From Methanobrevibacter sp. (GTDB lineage Archaea > Methanobacteriota > Methanobacteria > Methanobacteriales > Methanobacteriaceae): a stretch of 64,000 bases of DNA. The position numbers were made by a program, and so were the translations under genes. The stretch covers positions 59,908-123,907 of the forward strand of contig JAGCLR010000153.1 of NCBI GenBank assembly GCA_017646885.1, in the 5' to 3' direction. The notes below the pieces were generated by a model. The model was not told where the DNA came from. It saw nothing but the letters and a program-made list of their open reading frames with translations, and did no database searches. This document shows positions 1 to 9,369 of the stretch, in pieces. Numbering within the stretch: position 1 is the first letter of the stretch; every line of letters begins with the position of its first letter.

Positions 1-1
1 T

Positions 2-553
2 ATGGAAGAAGCTTTTGTAAGAGTATTCCAATTCTATGACGAAATGTTAGGTATTATTCGTGCAGTCAAAGAATTTGTTGGTAATGTTGTAGATAAAATT
101 GGTAACATTTTCAATGGAGCAAGCAATATAGCAAAGACTATCTTTGGTGGTGTTGCTGATGTCGCTACAGGAATTAAGAACAAATTAGCTGGACTATTCT
201 CTTCTGATACAAAGGAAGAAGCTAAACAGAGCAACCCATTCAATGAATTCATTAAGGGTTTTGAACAAATGCGTTTAGATACCATTCAATTATTGAGTGA
301 TATAAAAACTGCCGTTGTTAGCATTGAAAAGAACAAGATTGAAATTGGTAATAACTTAGCACAAAACAATGCTCAAGCATCTGATGGAAAGAAAACAAAT
401 AATCTACAAAACATTACAATGAACTATCAGGTAGATATAAACCAGGTTACCGAAAAGATAGATAGAACTAACGAAATTCTACAGGGCATTTTGACTAACA
501 CTGCTATTGCTGATAATGGTACACAGAAAGCCAGTGCTGTTTGGAGTATTTAA
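2..553 (+). CDS. C-terminal part of a large tail protein, possibly tape measure (5' end probably outside window)
   Basis: The reading frame is open from the window edge, so the true start may lie upstream; 183 residues are visible. The N-terminal third is hydrophobic and Gly/Ala-rich (about residues 20-65), followed by a charged helical stretch and a polar C-terminus. This composition, and its place immediately before tube-like and baseplate genes, would suit the C-terminus of a tail tape-measure protein, but no diagnostic motif is visible. Its stop overlaps the next start (TAATG), which indicates translational coupling in a late operon. Confidence 0.4.
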   Translation: MEEAFVRVFQFYDEMLGIIRAVKEFVGNVVDKIGNIFNGASNIAKTIFGGVADVATGIKNKLAGLFSSDTKEEAKQSNPFNEFIKGFEQMRLDTIQLLSDIKTAVVSIEKNKIEIGNNLAQNNAQASDGKKTNNLQNITMNYQVDINQVTEKIDRTNEILQGILTNTAIADNGTQKASAVWSI

Positions 554-1605
554 TGAGTTTATTTGAAGTATATAAACAATCACACATACAAACAGCTAGA
601 ACTTCTTCCTATTTAGGTGTAGGAAATGGTTTCAGTATAAGTCTATTTCATAATGATTTTTATACTTATAATAGCAATTATTGGAGATTAACTTTAGATG
701 GATTTACTGGTATTATGTTAGAAAATTTGTCATTGAATTTTCAAACTAACTGGGGTGATGCTGGTGGTGCAGTCCTTGGTAAAAAGATAGAGAGTTTCGT
801 GAACAGTAAATTTATTAAATTTCTTGCTGGACAATCCGAAGCAGGTTTCCAGCCATTTATTTGTTCTGATGCTTGGACACAACAAAAAATGAGTGGTGAC
901 GCTCAACCAATTCAAGTCCAATTAAAATTCAGAGCATATAATAATAATAGAATGGATTGTACAAATTATAACGATGTAATTTTGTTCTTAACACATATAT
1001 GTTCTCCAGTAAAATCTTCGTCTTCAGCAAACAATCCTGATGGCCGTGGACTTGGTGATGATATAGCAAGTACATTAAATAACACAATGGCAGGAACTTC
1101 AAATATAATTGGTACTGTTGTAGATGCGGGTAAAACATTCGTAGCTGGGTTTTCCGACAGAGATAACCCAAATGATAAACCAGGTGAAAAACAAGCAAGA
1201 AAAAATAAATTCGCATCAGCGGCAAAGAGTTTAGTAGAAACTGCAGATTCTACTTATAATCAAATTGTATCTACTACTGGTAATGGAAAGAACAATGGTA
1301 ATTTTACTGTAAATTTTATTTTGGGCGATAAAATCAACAAAAGAGATTTATATGTAAATTCTAAAGACACAAATGGAAATACAGTTACAAGTCAATTAAA
1401 TATAGACTGGATTGTAAAGAGTTTTTCATTCACACCAAGTAGACAATTCCAGATGGTAAAAGAACAGGGCATTAGTGTACCTAAGCCCTTATGGATAAAT
1501 TTTGATGTATCTTTGGAAACTAGATTGTCATTGTCTAACAGATATATTTACAATATATTAGTTCCACAAGCAATTAAGATTAACGAGACTGTTCTAAGTC
1601 CGTAA
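553..1605 (+). CDS. Putative baseplate/tail-tube junction protein
   Basis: 350 residues. The start is placed at the ATG of the TAATG overlap with the preceding gene, not at an upstream in-frame TTG. The protein alternates predicted beta strands and has a low-complexity middle (about residues 155-235). Segments such as PLWINFDVSLETR near the C-terminus resemble PIWVEFKINCQMD in the convergent minus-strand neighbour, so the two are probably paralogues. The position suggests a T4 gp48/gp54-type tail-tube cap, but this is inference from order and layout. The 3' end overlaps the convergent gene by 26 bp. Confidence 0.4.
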   Translation: MSLFEVYKQSHIQTARTSSYLGVGNGFSISLFHNDFYTYNSNYWRLTLDGFTGIMLENLSLNFQTNWGDAGGAVLGKKIESFVNSKFIKFLAGQSEAGFQPFICSDAWTQQKMSGDAQPIQVQLKFRAYNNNRMDCTNYNDVILFLTHICSPVKSSSSANNPDGRGLGDDIASTLNNTMAGTSNIIGTVVDAGKTFVAGFSDRDNPNDKPGEKQARKNKFASAAKSLVETADSTYNQIVSTTGNGKNNGNFTVNFILGDKINKRDLYVNSKDTNGNTVTSQLNIDWIVKSFSFTPSRQFQMVKEQGISVPKPLWINFDVSLETRLSLSNRYIYNILVPQAIKINETVLSP

Positions 1606-2950
1606 TCGTTTCTTCATAATCTAATTTATATGCGTTTGGTTTTGTAGTATTTCTTAAATACTTCATCCAAATAGGTGCACTTGCTATCTGGTCCATTTGA
1701 CAATTTATCTTAAATTCAACCCAAATAGGTTTTCCTGTATTTGGGTTTATTTCTTTAGAATAAGTTATACCCCAATTAGAAATATAAACTACCAAAGGCT
1801 TTCTAAAGATACCTGGTAAGATTTTCAAATACCACAATTTAGCACCATAGTAATTTTTCAAGTTATTGTTTGACGAAACTCTCCATTCACCATTTCTGCT
1901 TTCAATAGCACCGGCGGCTGTATTAACAACATTTGTCGCTACATCTGCCATTGTATCAAGAAAGTCTTTATCTTTATCATTCATTGAAGTATTAAATGTT
2001 TTCTTTGCCGCGTCTACGATTTGGTCTGCTAAATCTACACATCCATAAACACCATTCAAAGCATTGTTTGCCATAGCATTTATTGACACCTTAGCATCCA
2101 CACTTGGCATAGCATACAATGATAATGCTTTTAACCAAGTTTGATATGTTGTCAATGATTTAGAACCAATGTTTTCATTTGTATATAATTTGAATGACAA
2201 ATCAAAAGAAGGTCTACTTGTTGTTTTATATGTTCGGTCAGTACCTTCATCCAAATTCATCCAAGAACGGTCGTGTCCACCTAATGTTGTAACCATTTCC
2301 ATTATTGGAGAACACATAAACCCTTTAACAGTGTCAGAAATTGATGCTGCAGGACCTTTATCCCATTCTGTTGTTAAACCAAATGAAGGAATGTCTTTCA
2401 ATACACCTGCTAATGTTAATGTTCCCTCAGGGTTGCCTTTACCTTTAAATATGTTATCATAAGTAATTAGTTCAAAATAATTGTTTCCATATTCTTCATA
2501 TAAACTATTTTCTGTACTAGCATTTGCTACATTTATTATATTTGGTGCTGTAGTATCTGGTTCAAGTTTTTCGGGTAATTGAACATTGGTATTAGCACCA
2601 CCCATATATGCTGGGTCAACTTCATTATAAGTATCACCCATTACGGCAACAACTTTAGCTTCACCTCTACGCCAAGCTTCTACGGAATTTCGCTCATTTT
2701 TAGCTTTGATGTCAGCATTAGTTTTCATTATTTGGTTTTGACGATACATAGCATACTGCTTAATAGCAGATTCGTTTGCAGTGCCGTCCAAAATTTTATA
2801 GTCCAAATCTTCTTTTCCAAACATAGATTCGTCTGCAATCATACGCATTCTCTGCTTGTCATTAGAAGCGTTCATATATGCTGAACTTTTCTTTTCGTAC
2901 TTTTTATTGACGTACTCTCTGGCTAATTTTCTTTCTTCATCTGTTACCAT
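1580..2950 (-). CDS. Putative tail-tube cap/baseplate protein on the opposite strand
   Basis: 456 residues, and the only minus-strand gene in the first 22 kb. It is charged and helical for about the first 130 residues, then shows the same strand pattern as the convergent gene (FDLSFKLYTN; PIWVEFKINCQMD), so it is likely a structural paralogue. The start codon at 2950 has no Shine-Dalgarno sequence. An ATAAATA box on the minus strand (2955-2961) ends 4 nt before it, so a leaderless late transcript is predicted. The function is inferred from context only. Confidence 0.4.
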   Translation of the reverse strand: MVTDEERKLAREYVNKKYEKKSSAYMNASNDKQRMRMIADESMFGKEDLDYKILDGTANESAIKQYAMYRQNQIMKTNADIKAKNERNSVEAWRRGEAKVVAVMGDTYNEVDPAYMGGANTNVQLPEKLEPDTTAPNIINVANASTENSLYEEYGNNYFELITYDNIFKGKGNPEGTLTLAGVLKDIPSFGLTTEWDKGPAASISDTVKGFMCSPIMEMVTTLGGHDRSWMNLDEGTDRTYKTTSRPSFDLSFKLYTNENIGSKSLTTYQTWLKALSLYAMPSVDAKVSINAMANNALNGVYGCVDLADQIVDAAKKTFNTSMNDKDKDFLDTMADVATNVVNTAAGAIESRNGEWRVSSNNNLKNYYGAKLWYLKILPGIFRKPLVVYISNWGITYSKEINPNTGKPIWVEFKINCQMDQIASAPIWMKYLRNTTKPNAYKLDYEETITDLEQSR

Positions 2951-2972
2951 AATGTATTTATTAGTATAAATA
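2951..2972. promoter_or_regulatory. Divergent pair of T4-type late promoters
   Basis: Minus strand: TAATAAATA (forward 2955-2963), 4 nt upstream of the ATG at 2950. Plus strand: TATAAATA at 2965-2972, 7 nt upstream of the ATG at 2980. T4 late promoters consist of just this -10 box read by gp55, with initiation about 5-7 nt downstream, so both transcripts would start at or beside their AUG. Confidence 0.75.
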
Positions 2973-2979
2973 TATTACA

Positions 2980-4158
2980 ATGCGTGGACTTTCTATAAAT
3001 AAGTTTTGGAATATGCGACCTAAATTGCCATTTAGATTTGTGGCAAAGTTCTTTACTGGACTTCCTGGAGTTGATGACGATAAATTATCATATTGCGTTA
3101 CTAATGTAAGTGTTCCAAAAATGGAAGGACAAGCAAGTGAAGGCTCAATGTATTTGGGTAATACAATTTTCACTATCCCTGTTTGGAATATAGCTTCACG
3201 AAAACTTGATATATCCTTTGAAGAAACCGATACTATGGAAATTACACAATTTGTGGATAAACTCAATTCCGAATCTTATGGAAAGGTGCCTTGGAGAATT
3301 ACTGTTGTCATTACAGAATTTGAAGAACATAATCGTTATGACAAATCTAAATCCACAGCATACATTTGTCATTTAGTTTCGTATGACGAACCACAATTTA
3401 AGAGAGATGGTGCTGCCGGTCAAGTCACAATGAGTACTTCATTTATTGTGGATAGTATTGTAGAAGATTGGTCTGAATCAATGGGAACGATTACTGGACA
3501 AAGAAATGTAAAACAAACATCAGATTTCAATCCAAATCTTGATACTATGGAACAGAATGTACAGAATACCGAATTTACTTATGGTAATGTAAATTTCGGT
3601 GTAGATTACAGTATTATTCCTAACTCTAATAACAAACTAACACAATTCACCAGTGACAACAAAAATAGAGAAGCCAATTATGATGCGTTACTGGACAGAA
3701 TGCGTACTGCCGGTATTAACACAAATGACACTACACAGGTTGTTAAATACTTACAAAAAGAAGGTTATATCACAGATTCATATCAAAAGGGCATCAATGG
3801 TTTGTGTGCTACTTCTACATATCTTGTAGCTGCTATTACTACTGGGCAAAAAGATTTAGGTGCTGTTGCTGGTAATGGTGAAAACCAAGATTTGAGTAGA
3901 TATGGTTATAAGAAGGTTCAAGGTCTATCTGGTAATGGTTCTGCCGATTTGAATAAGATGGTTAAGAATGGTGATTTGAAAGTTGGTGATGTCATTAACA
4001 TTACTTATGCTGATGGTTCAAAATACGGACACGCAGTTACTGTTATTCAAAATCCAGATGGTTCTATTGGTTTCGCATCTGATTTCAAACAAAAGAATGC
4101 AAGTGGACAAGCTAATGAAGCTAGAGTTGGTTCATTCTATGTTCAAAGAAGGGGATAA
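2980..4158 (+). CDS. Tail-tube-like protein with C-terminal cysteine-peptidase/CHAP-like domain
   Basis: 392 residues. Residues about 1-165 look like a T4 tail-tube-type beta domain similar to the following genes (FRFVAKFFTG, then strands and FIVDSIVEDW). Residues about 235-392 form a separate domain with a Cys in GLCATSTYLVAA and a His in GSKYGHAVTV, the order and spacing of NlpC/P60- or CHAP-like cysteine amidases/peptidases. I infer a tail protein carrying a peptidoglycan-active domain. A late promoter box lies 7 nt upstream and no Shine-Dalgarno is present. The catalytic assignment needs a profile search. Confidence 0.5.
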   Translation: MRGLSINKFWNMRPKLPFRFVAKFFTGLPGVDDDKLSYCVTNVSVPKMEGQASEGSMYLGNTIFTIPVWNIASRKLDISFEETDTMEITQFVDKLNSESYGKVPWRITVVITEFEEHNRYDKSKSTAYICHLVSYDEPQFKRDGAAGQVTMSTSFIVDSIVEDWSESMGTITGQRNVKQTSDFNPNLDTMEQNVQNTEFTYGNVNFGVDYSIIPNSNNKLTQFTSDNKNREANYDALLDRMRTAGINTNDTTQVVKYLQKEGYITDSYQKGINGLCATSTYLVAAITTGQKDLGAVAGNGENQDLSRYGYKKVQGLSGNGSADLNKMVKNGDLKVGDVINITYADGSKYGHAVTVIQNPDGSIGFASDFKQKNASGQANEARVGSFYVQRRG

Positions 4159-4161
4159 CTT

Positions 4162-5457
4162 ATGGCATTAGGACAATTTGTAAACATAACAGATTTTTGG
4201 CATAAGAAGTCAATCAAACTATCTGATGCTTTTGAAGTTCTTATCACATTGAACAATAAAGAAGAGCCTCTGGTTAATTGTACAGGATTTACTATTCCTA
4301 AACTTGAATACGAAGAAGAAACTATTGAATATGGTAATGTCGCACAAGTTTTCGTTACTCCAAAATACGATTCTTGTAAAGAATTGACTTTGGATTTCTA
4401 CGAATATATGGACGATAAAAACAATAATTATTCTTGTACACTAAAGAAAGTATTTGATTATATGGGTTATAAATTAAACCAAAAATTCAGTAATGGTTTA
4501 ATGACAAACTATGGTGTTTATAATATAGACAAAGTAATACCTATCATTCAAATTAAAGTTTTGAATAACAATTTATGGAGATACAAGTTCTTATATCATT
4601 TTGAGAATTTGAAAATTGTAAATTATACAGTATATAATTTGGACTATCAAAATGAAAGTCCTTGTAAAGTCACAGTAACATTGTCATTTGAAACATATTA
4701 TAGACAAACTATTGACGAAGCAGTTGATTATGGTGAAGTACTAGAAAAACCAAAACCTGCACCACAAGACCCAATTTATGACCCAAACGGAAAAGTTAAT
4801 GCTGATACTATCTTTGTGGAAGGCGACCCTAAAGCACACAAAGAAGATATAGAAAATGATTGGAAACAAAGCACAAACCAGTCCGATTTGGATATGATTA
4901 AGGAAGAACAACTCTATGACCCAGCATATAGCGAACTAATGGGATTGGATTTGGATAGTGATGAAGTTGAACCAGAACTACAAACAGAAATGTGGAAACA
5001 GTCCGCAAATGAAAGTGATTTGGATATGATACGAAATCCTGAACTTGCTGAATTAGAAGATTTGGATTTGGATGATTCGTCACCTATAAGTAACCCACCT
5101 GTTCAAGAAACACAAGTTGCTAGTAACGAACATATCGGTCAACAAACAGGTGGAAACAAAGGACCACAAGGACCAACTTCAAATCCTAACCCAACTAAAA
5201 TAGAGAATGTTAAGGTCAATGAGAATAAAGAACCTGAACCTGAGATAGCATCTAAACCACAACAAAAGAAAGAAGAAAAATCAGAGTTTAGTAAGTCCGA
5301 AATCAAAGAAATGGCACAAAGAGCCGCCGACTTTGATAAAAAAGCAGGTGTAAAGAAAGGCAAGACAGGAACATATTATACGGCAGGTCTAAATGCTATG
5401 GGCTTAAATGCTAGTGATAGAAACGATTTTGAAACAGCATACAAGGCAAGTATGTAA
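4162..5457 (+). CDS. Tail-tube-like protein with acidic, Pro/Gln-rich C-terminal extension
   Basis: 431 residues. Residues 1-190 form a beta-rich tube-like domain comparable to the neighbours. Residues about 195-370 are low complexity, acidic and Pro/Gln-rich, and include an imperfect duplication (WKQSTNQSDLDMI and WKQSANESDLDMI). A Lys-rich C-terminal segment follows. The extension looks disordered and may tether something at the baseplate. It starts 3 nt after the previous stop, in the same late operon. The exact role is unknown. Confidence 0.45.
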   Translation: MALGQFVNITDFWHKKSIKLSDAFEVLITLNNKEEPLVNCTGFTIPKLEYEEETIEYGNVAQVFVTPKYDSCKELTLDFYEYMDDKNNNYSCTLKKVFDYMGYKLNQKFSNGLMTNYGVYNIDKVIPIIQIKVLNNNLWRYKFLYHFENLKIVNYTVYNLDYQNESPCKVTVTLSFETYYRQTIDEAVDYGEVLEKPKPAPQDPIYDPNGKVNADTIFVEGDPKAHKEDIENDWKQSTNQSDLDMIKEEQLYDPAYSELMGLDLDSDEVEPELQTEMWKQSANESDLDMIRNPELAELEDLDLDDSSPISNPPVQETQVASNEHIGQQTGGNKGPQGPTSNPNPTKIENVKVNENKEPEPEIASKPQQKKEEKSEFSKSEIKEMAQRAADFDKKAGVKKGKTGTYYTAGLNAMGLNASDRNDFETAYKASM

Positions 5458-5463
5458 TAAATA
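5456..5463 (+). promoter_or_regulatory. T4-type late promoter (AATAAATA)
   Basis: The box overlaps the stop of the upstream gene. The ATG at 5478 follows an AGAGG ribosome site at 5467-5471, so the leader here would be short but would include a Shine-Dalgarno. Confidence 0.6.
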
Positions 5464-5477
5464 GTTAGAGGTATAAA

Positions 5478-6122
5478 ATGTCTATTCATTCAATTTGGGA
5501 TAATGATTTTTACGATAAAGCCCCAGTTCCATTGTGGTCTTTTGAAATGGACTTTACCCAGCTATTTGTACACCAAGACACAGATGATTATGCTCGTACA
5601 TTAGCAAAAGCCGTAGTTTCGTGTACTTGGCCTGAAAGAAACATTAACACAATTCCAGTTTATTTTGCTGGTGTTGAAGGTAAACTCCCAGGACGTGCTC
5701 AAAACTCTGGTGAATTGGAAATTAAGTTCAATGAAAATACTACATTCAAAGTAACAAAAATTTTGGAAGAACTTTTCCATGCTGAGTCAGTATGTGATGC
5801 TTATTATGAAGGTAAGGGTGGTTATTCATTCAATAAGAATTTCATAAAGGTTGATGATAAAGGTCATCGAACAATTAGAATGATTATCATTAACCCAGAT
5901 ACAATATATTATTTAAATCCCAGAGAAGATAGAATACAAAAGAAACATCCTGTAATTATTGAATTTCATAACTGTTTTGTTACTAAAATTGGTTCTACTG
6001 AAATGTCTTATGATAATGATAACGAAGTAATTACGAAGTCCGCAACATTTTCTTATGACTATTTCAAAGTATTGGGTAATGGTGAATCACAAATAAATGA
6101 TACTTGCGCAGGAGATATTTAA
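5478..6122 (+). CDS. Tail-tube-like structural protein
   Basis: 214 residues, beta-rich throughout (ELEIKFNENTTFKV, HPVIIEFHNCFVTKIG, SATFSYDYFKV). The segment 'HNC.VTKIG(S/T)..MSY' recurs in the next gene as 'RNCIVTKIDTGSLTY', so the two are paralogues with the size and strand pattern of T4 gp19 tail-tube proteins. It has an AGAGG ribosome site and its stop overlaps the next start. Whether it forms the tube itself or a baseplate ring cannot be decided from sequence. Confidence 0.5.
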   Translation: MSIHSIWDNDFYDKAPVPLWSFEMDFTQLFVHQDTDDYARTLAKAVVSCTWPERNINTIPVYFAGVEGKLPGRAQNSGELEIKFNENTTFKVTKILEELFHAESVCDAYYEGKGGYSFNKNFIKVDDKGHRTIRMIIINPDTIYYLNPREDRIQKKHPVIIEFHNCFVTKIGSTEMSYDNDNEVITKSATFSYDYFKVLGNGESQINDTCAGDI

Positions 6123-6727
6123 TGGCATTATTAGAATTACATAAAGAAATGTTACAGAAACCACCTTCTGCTCCTTTAAATAACTATATCTTCAGAGTGA
6201 ATTTTCACTTGGACTCAATTTATAAGGACAAGAGTTTAGGTTATTCATTAAATAATGATACTGATAGAAGTATGATTGCTATTAAAGCTGATTTGCCATC
6301 ATTTGAAACTTCTATTATTCAAAAGCATTTTCTAGGTAGTGAAAAATCTTTTCCAGTACTTAGAAAACACGGTGGCGATACAACAATAGAATTTTATACT
6401 CATACAGACCCACACGAAAACAATTTTGTTGTTTACAATTTCTTCAAACAATTTAAAAATGCGACCCCTTCAAATTCAAATTATATTCATAAAGAATTTA
6501 CTATGATTTTTAACCGAATAGAAATTGTTGTTGGTGATAGAGCAGGTGGAAACGAAACATATAGGTATCATTTGAGAAACTGTATTGTTACAAAAATAGA
6601 TACAGGTAGTTTGACTTACGAAGGACAAGAAGCTTTAAAATATACAATGACAGTACACTATGATGATTGGACTATTGCTGAACAAGATGTTGTAGAAAAC
6701 GAACAAGAAGGTAAAGGAACTAGATAA
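6122..6727 (+). CDS. Tail-tube-like structural protein, paralogue of upstream gene
   Basis: 201 residues from the ATG in the TAATG overlap at 6122. It shares the motif RNCIVTKIDTGSLTY and the overall beta pattern with the gene before it. Like T4 gp19, it is short and lacks extra domains. Its stop overlaps the start of the next gene (TAATG at 6727), so these genes are translationally coupled. Confidence 0.5.
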   Translation: MALLELHKEMLQKPPSAPLNNYIFRVNFHLDSIYKDKSLGYSLNNDTDRSMIAIKADLPSFETSIIQKHFLGSEKSFPVLRKHGGDTTIEFYTHTDPHENNFVVYNFFKQFKNATPSNSNYIHKEFTMIFNRIEIVVGDRAGGNETYRYHLRNCIVTKIDTGSLTYEGQEALKYTMTVHYDDWTIAEQDVVENEQEGKGTR

Positions 6728-8085
6728 TGGGAATAGGTGATATACTTTGTGAATACATTTATGGTAGTTTTCTATTAGTGAAAGCTGCGTTGGAAGTAGC
6801 ACAGAAAACTTCTAAAGCATTGTTGAAAGCTGCCGACACACTATGGAACACACTAATGTCCATCGTTAGATATGTCATTGACGTTGGTATTGAAACTATC
6901 CTAAATGCTATCCGAGTGTTCCAAAAATGGCTGGTGGACAAGCTGCTGAATTTTGATTTTGATGCGATATGTCAAGGTCTTTTCAAATGTACAGAGTTCC
7001 TTGAACAAGTTTTAGACCCAAATTCTCTATTGTGTAGAACAGTAAGAAAATATACGAACTACAACCCAGGCCCGCAGGAAGAATTATATAAGGTTGTTGG
7101 AGACTTTAGAGAATTTAAGAACCAGGTCTGTTCATTTGGTTTTACATATAATTTTGGTTTGAGTGCTGTTAAAGAAATGCTCAACCAGTATTATGCTATG
7201 TGTACTGAATTTCTTGATATGTTGGAACGAAACAAAGAACGTGTAAGAAGATTCCTTCAAAAGTATCTTGACACACTTATTGACATCGGCGTATTTGATA
7301 TGCTTGATAGATTGAAGAAGTTCTTTGATTGTGTACTTATTGACACCGAAATTTGTTCTAACATTAGAACTGCTAATTCTTTCTACAATACTTGTTTAAG
7401 AAAGATGTGTATTGAAGAAACAGGTGACGGTTATAGACTTGATTCCACAATGTCTGCCGAATATATGAATACATTTGATAGCCGTATTAACAACTTGAAT
7501 AACTCAAAACGAGAATTGAAGAAACTCATTGACAGTATGCTCACACCTTCACAGGTCAATGCTGCTAATAATGCTTTCAATATAGCAGCTAACATTTTCC
7601 CAGGTGGTGCTTCTTGGAAGGACATCAAGAATGGTGATTTTTGGAAGAAGAATAAATGTTACCAATACTTCAAAATGGAACGCAGAAGATTTATTGCAGC
7701 ATTCAAGAATGACAAACAAGGTCAATTTGATACAGTTGGCACAGATGCTATTCTCGGTGGAATGTCAATAAACGATGACCAGGGTTATGTTGAAATAACA
7801 ATGAACACTGACAATGGAATTGAAACATATAGATATGATAGCAATAATATGTTAGATGGAATGTCCTTGATACCAGCTAACGAAGAATACTCTATCAAAC
7901 AAACTAATGACAAATTACAGCCATCACTAGCATTGGTGGATGAAAATGGTGACGTCATATCTGCTATGAGAGGCGCCATAGAAATTTCTGTAAACGGAAA
8001 CCAAGATTTGAAAGATAAGGTTATGAAGGTCAGTGGCATTAAGGGTTATACAAGTGAACGTGAATTGATGACAGGTGGTGTTTAA
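6727..8085 (+). CDS. Unknown late structural protein
   Basis: 452 residues. The N-terminal 100 residues contain amphipathic or hydrophobic helices (ALLKAADTLWNTLMS; IVRYVIDVGIETIL). The middle, to about 320, is helical and contains about 15 Cys in total, and the last 120 residues are beta-rich. I do not recognise the family. Overlapping starts and stops on both sides place it in the tail/baseplate operon, so a baseplate component is likely. Confidence 0.5.
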   Translation: MGIGDILCEYIYGSFLLVKAALEVAQKTSKALLKAADTLWNTLMSIVRYVIDVGIETILNAIRVFQKWLVDKLLNFDFDAICQGLFKCTEFLEQVLDPNSLLCRTVRKYTNYNPGPQEELYKVVGDFREFKNQVCSFGFTYNFGLSAVKEMLNQYYAMCTEFLDMLERNKERVRRFLQKYLDTLIDIGVFDMLDRLKKFFDCVLIDTEICSNIRTANSFYNTCLRKMCIEETGDGYRLDSTMSAEYMNTFDSRINNLNNSKRELKKLIDSMLTPSQVNAANNAFNIAANIFPGGASWKDIKNGDFWKKNKCYQYFKMERRRFIAAFKNDKQGQFDTVGTDAILGGMSINDDQGYVEITMNTDNGIETYRYDSNNMLDGMSLIPANEEYSIKQTNDKLQPSLALVDENGDVISAMRGAIEISVNGNQDLKDKVMKVSGIKGYTSERELMTGGV

Positions 8086-8453
8086 TGAACATATACGAAC
8101 AACAAAGAGATATATTATTTGAAGCATGTAAAAAGGTGGCAACTGCCCCAAATTGCCCAAAATGGATAGCAGATATTCTCCGTACTGAGGTTATGAGAGC
8201 CAAACAGATTAAGGAAGATTTCCCATCGCTCAGTACTGACCAGGAAACGCCACAGGAAGACGTTCCTTTGGAGGTAGGTAATGTGGTAGTCATAAACAAT
8301 AACGGGCAATCCTGCGTGGCAAAGCTGGTCAAGGAAGCCATACCTGTGAATGGCATTAGACTTTTTGACGTCCAGGTTATCCAAAATAGCAAAAATCACA
8401 CTATCGGGCAAACTTTTTTTAACATTCCTGAAACATATATGACGAGGAAATAA
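8085..8453 (+). CDS. Unknown small late protein
   Basis: 122 residues. The first 45 are helical; the rest (VGNVVVINNNGQSCVAKLVKE) looks like a small beta-barrel. Its start overlaps the preceding stop (TAATG) and the gp25 gene follows after 3 nt. No family recognised. Confidence 0.6.
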   Translation: MNIYEQQRDILFEACKKVATAPNCPKWIADILRTEVMRAKQIKEDFPSLSTDQETPQEDVPLEVGNVVVINNNGQSCVAKLVKEAIPVNGIRLFDVQVIQNSKNHTIGQTFFNIPETYMTRK

Positions 8454-8456
8454 CAA

Positions 8457-8867
8457 ATGCTGCCATTAAGTGCCAACCCGGATTTTAAGAATTTAGGTGA
8501 ATTACGAACACCAAACCCTTATTATGATTTGAACGGGGATAAATTATCAGAACACGTAGAGATTTATGGTTCGGACGCACTGGACCAAGCCATTGAAGCC
8601 GTATTGTGTACTGAACCTTATGAGAGAATTTTCAATTTGAGTTTTAGTTCTCCCCTATATAAAGTTCTGTTTGAAAACCATACACAGATTGATGGTCTAA
8701 TAAATATGGTTTTTGACCAGATAGAATACTGGGTACCAATTACAATTTATCGTAATGAAGCTGAAGTTAAAACAATTCCAAGCGAACATTCAGTTAGTTT
8801 CAAAATTCCTTATGTTTCATTAGACGGAAAGATAGTCCATATATTCAATAGAATCATTAGTAAATAG
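8457..8867 (+). CDS. 25: Baseplate wedge protein gp25-like (GPW/gp25 family)
   Basis: 136 residues, the usual length of T4 gp25. The family signature is visible: a helix beginning 'DALDQAIEAVLCTEP', then 'YERIFNLSFSSPLYKVLFE', where T4 has 'RKGSRPFDPEFGCDLSDQLFE', then a helix and paired strands. gp25 forms the core of the baseplate wedge and templates sheath assembly. Position within baseplate genes supports the call. Confidence 0.8.
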   Translation: MLPLSANPDFKNLGELRTPNPYYDLNGDKLSEHVEIYGSDALDQAIEAVLCTEPYERIFNLSFSSPLYKVLFENHTQIDGLINMVFDQIEYWVPITIYRNEAEVKTIPSEHSVSFKIPYVSLDGKIVHIFNRIISK

Positions 8868-8875
8868 CGAAAAGT

Positions 8876-8883
8876 CATAAATA
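8876..8883 (+). promoter_or_regulatory. T4-type late promoter (CATAAATA)
   Basis: It ends 4 nt before the ATG at 8888. No Shine-Dalgarno fits between them, so a leaderless mRNA is predicted. Confidence 0.65.
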
Positions 8884-8887
8884 CAAT

Positions 8888-9361
8888 ATGAATTTATCGT
8901 TTAGAGAATATGTGAAATTGAATATGGATAAAGCCTATAACCACCAAAAGGTTGAGGTTCCGCAAGTTAAAGTCAAGAAAATTGTCGCACCAGTAGCACC
9001 AGCACCGGTGAAAGAAAAAGATGTTTTTGATTATCTAAAAGAAATTAACCCACAAACCTGGACAGCTAGAATTGTCCAGAACAAAAAGTATCTTTTCTAT
9101 AATGAACATTATCTTGATATATCCGCATTAGCCACTGAATTAAAAACATTGTACACCAATAAAGGGTATAATAATTACGGTTTCTCTAAATTAGATGAAA
9201 GTGATTTAATTCGTTATACAACAGTTCGTGATATAATCGCAAAAGAATTTAATAACGATACAAATGAGACCGAATTAAATCCAGCCCAAGTTGCCCAAAC
9301 GATTTTCAATAATGAATTGAAAGACTTTGAATGGCAACCACAACCTCTAATTCTTAAATAG
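8888..9361 (+). CDS. Unknown late protein
   Basis: 157 residues: a basic N-terminus, a Val/Pro/Ala-rich linker (VKKIVAPVAPAPVKEKD) and a mixed C-terminal domain. The family is not recognised. Expression is predicted from the CATAAATA box directly upstream. It is followed after 8 nt by regA. Confidence 0.55.
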   Translation: MNLSFREYVKLNMDKAYNHQKVEVPQVKVKKIVAPVAPAPVKEKDVFDYLKEINPQTWTARIVQNKKYLFYNEHYLDISALATELKTLYTNKGYNNYGFSKLDESDLIRYTTVRDIIAKEFNNDTNETELNPAQVAQTIFNNELKDFEWQPQPLILK

Positions 9362-9369
9362 GTGATACA

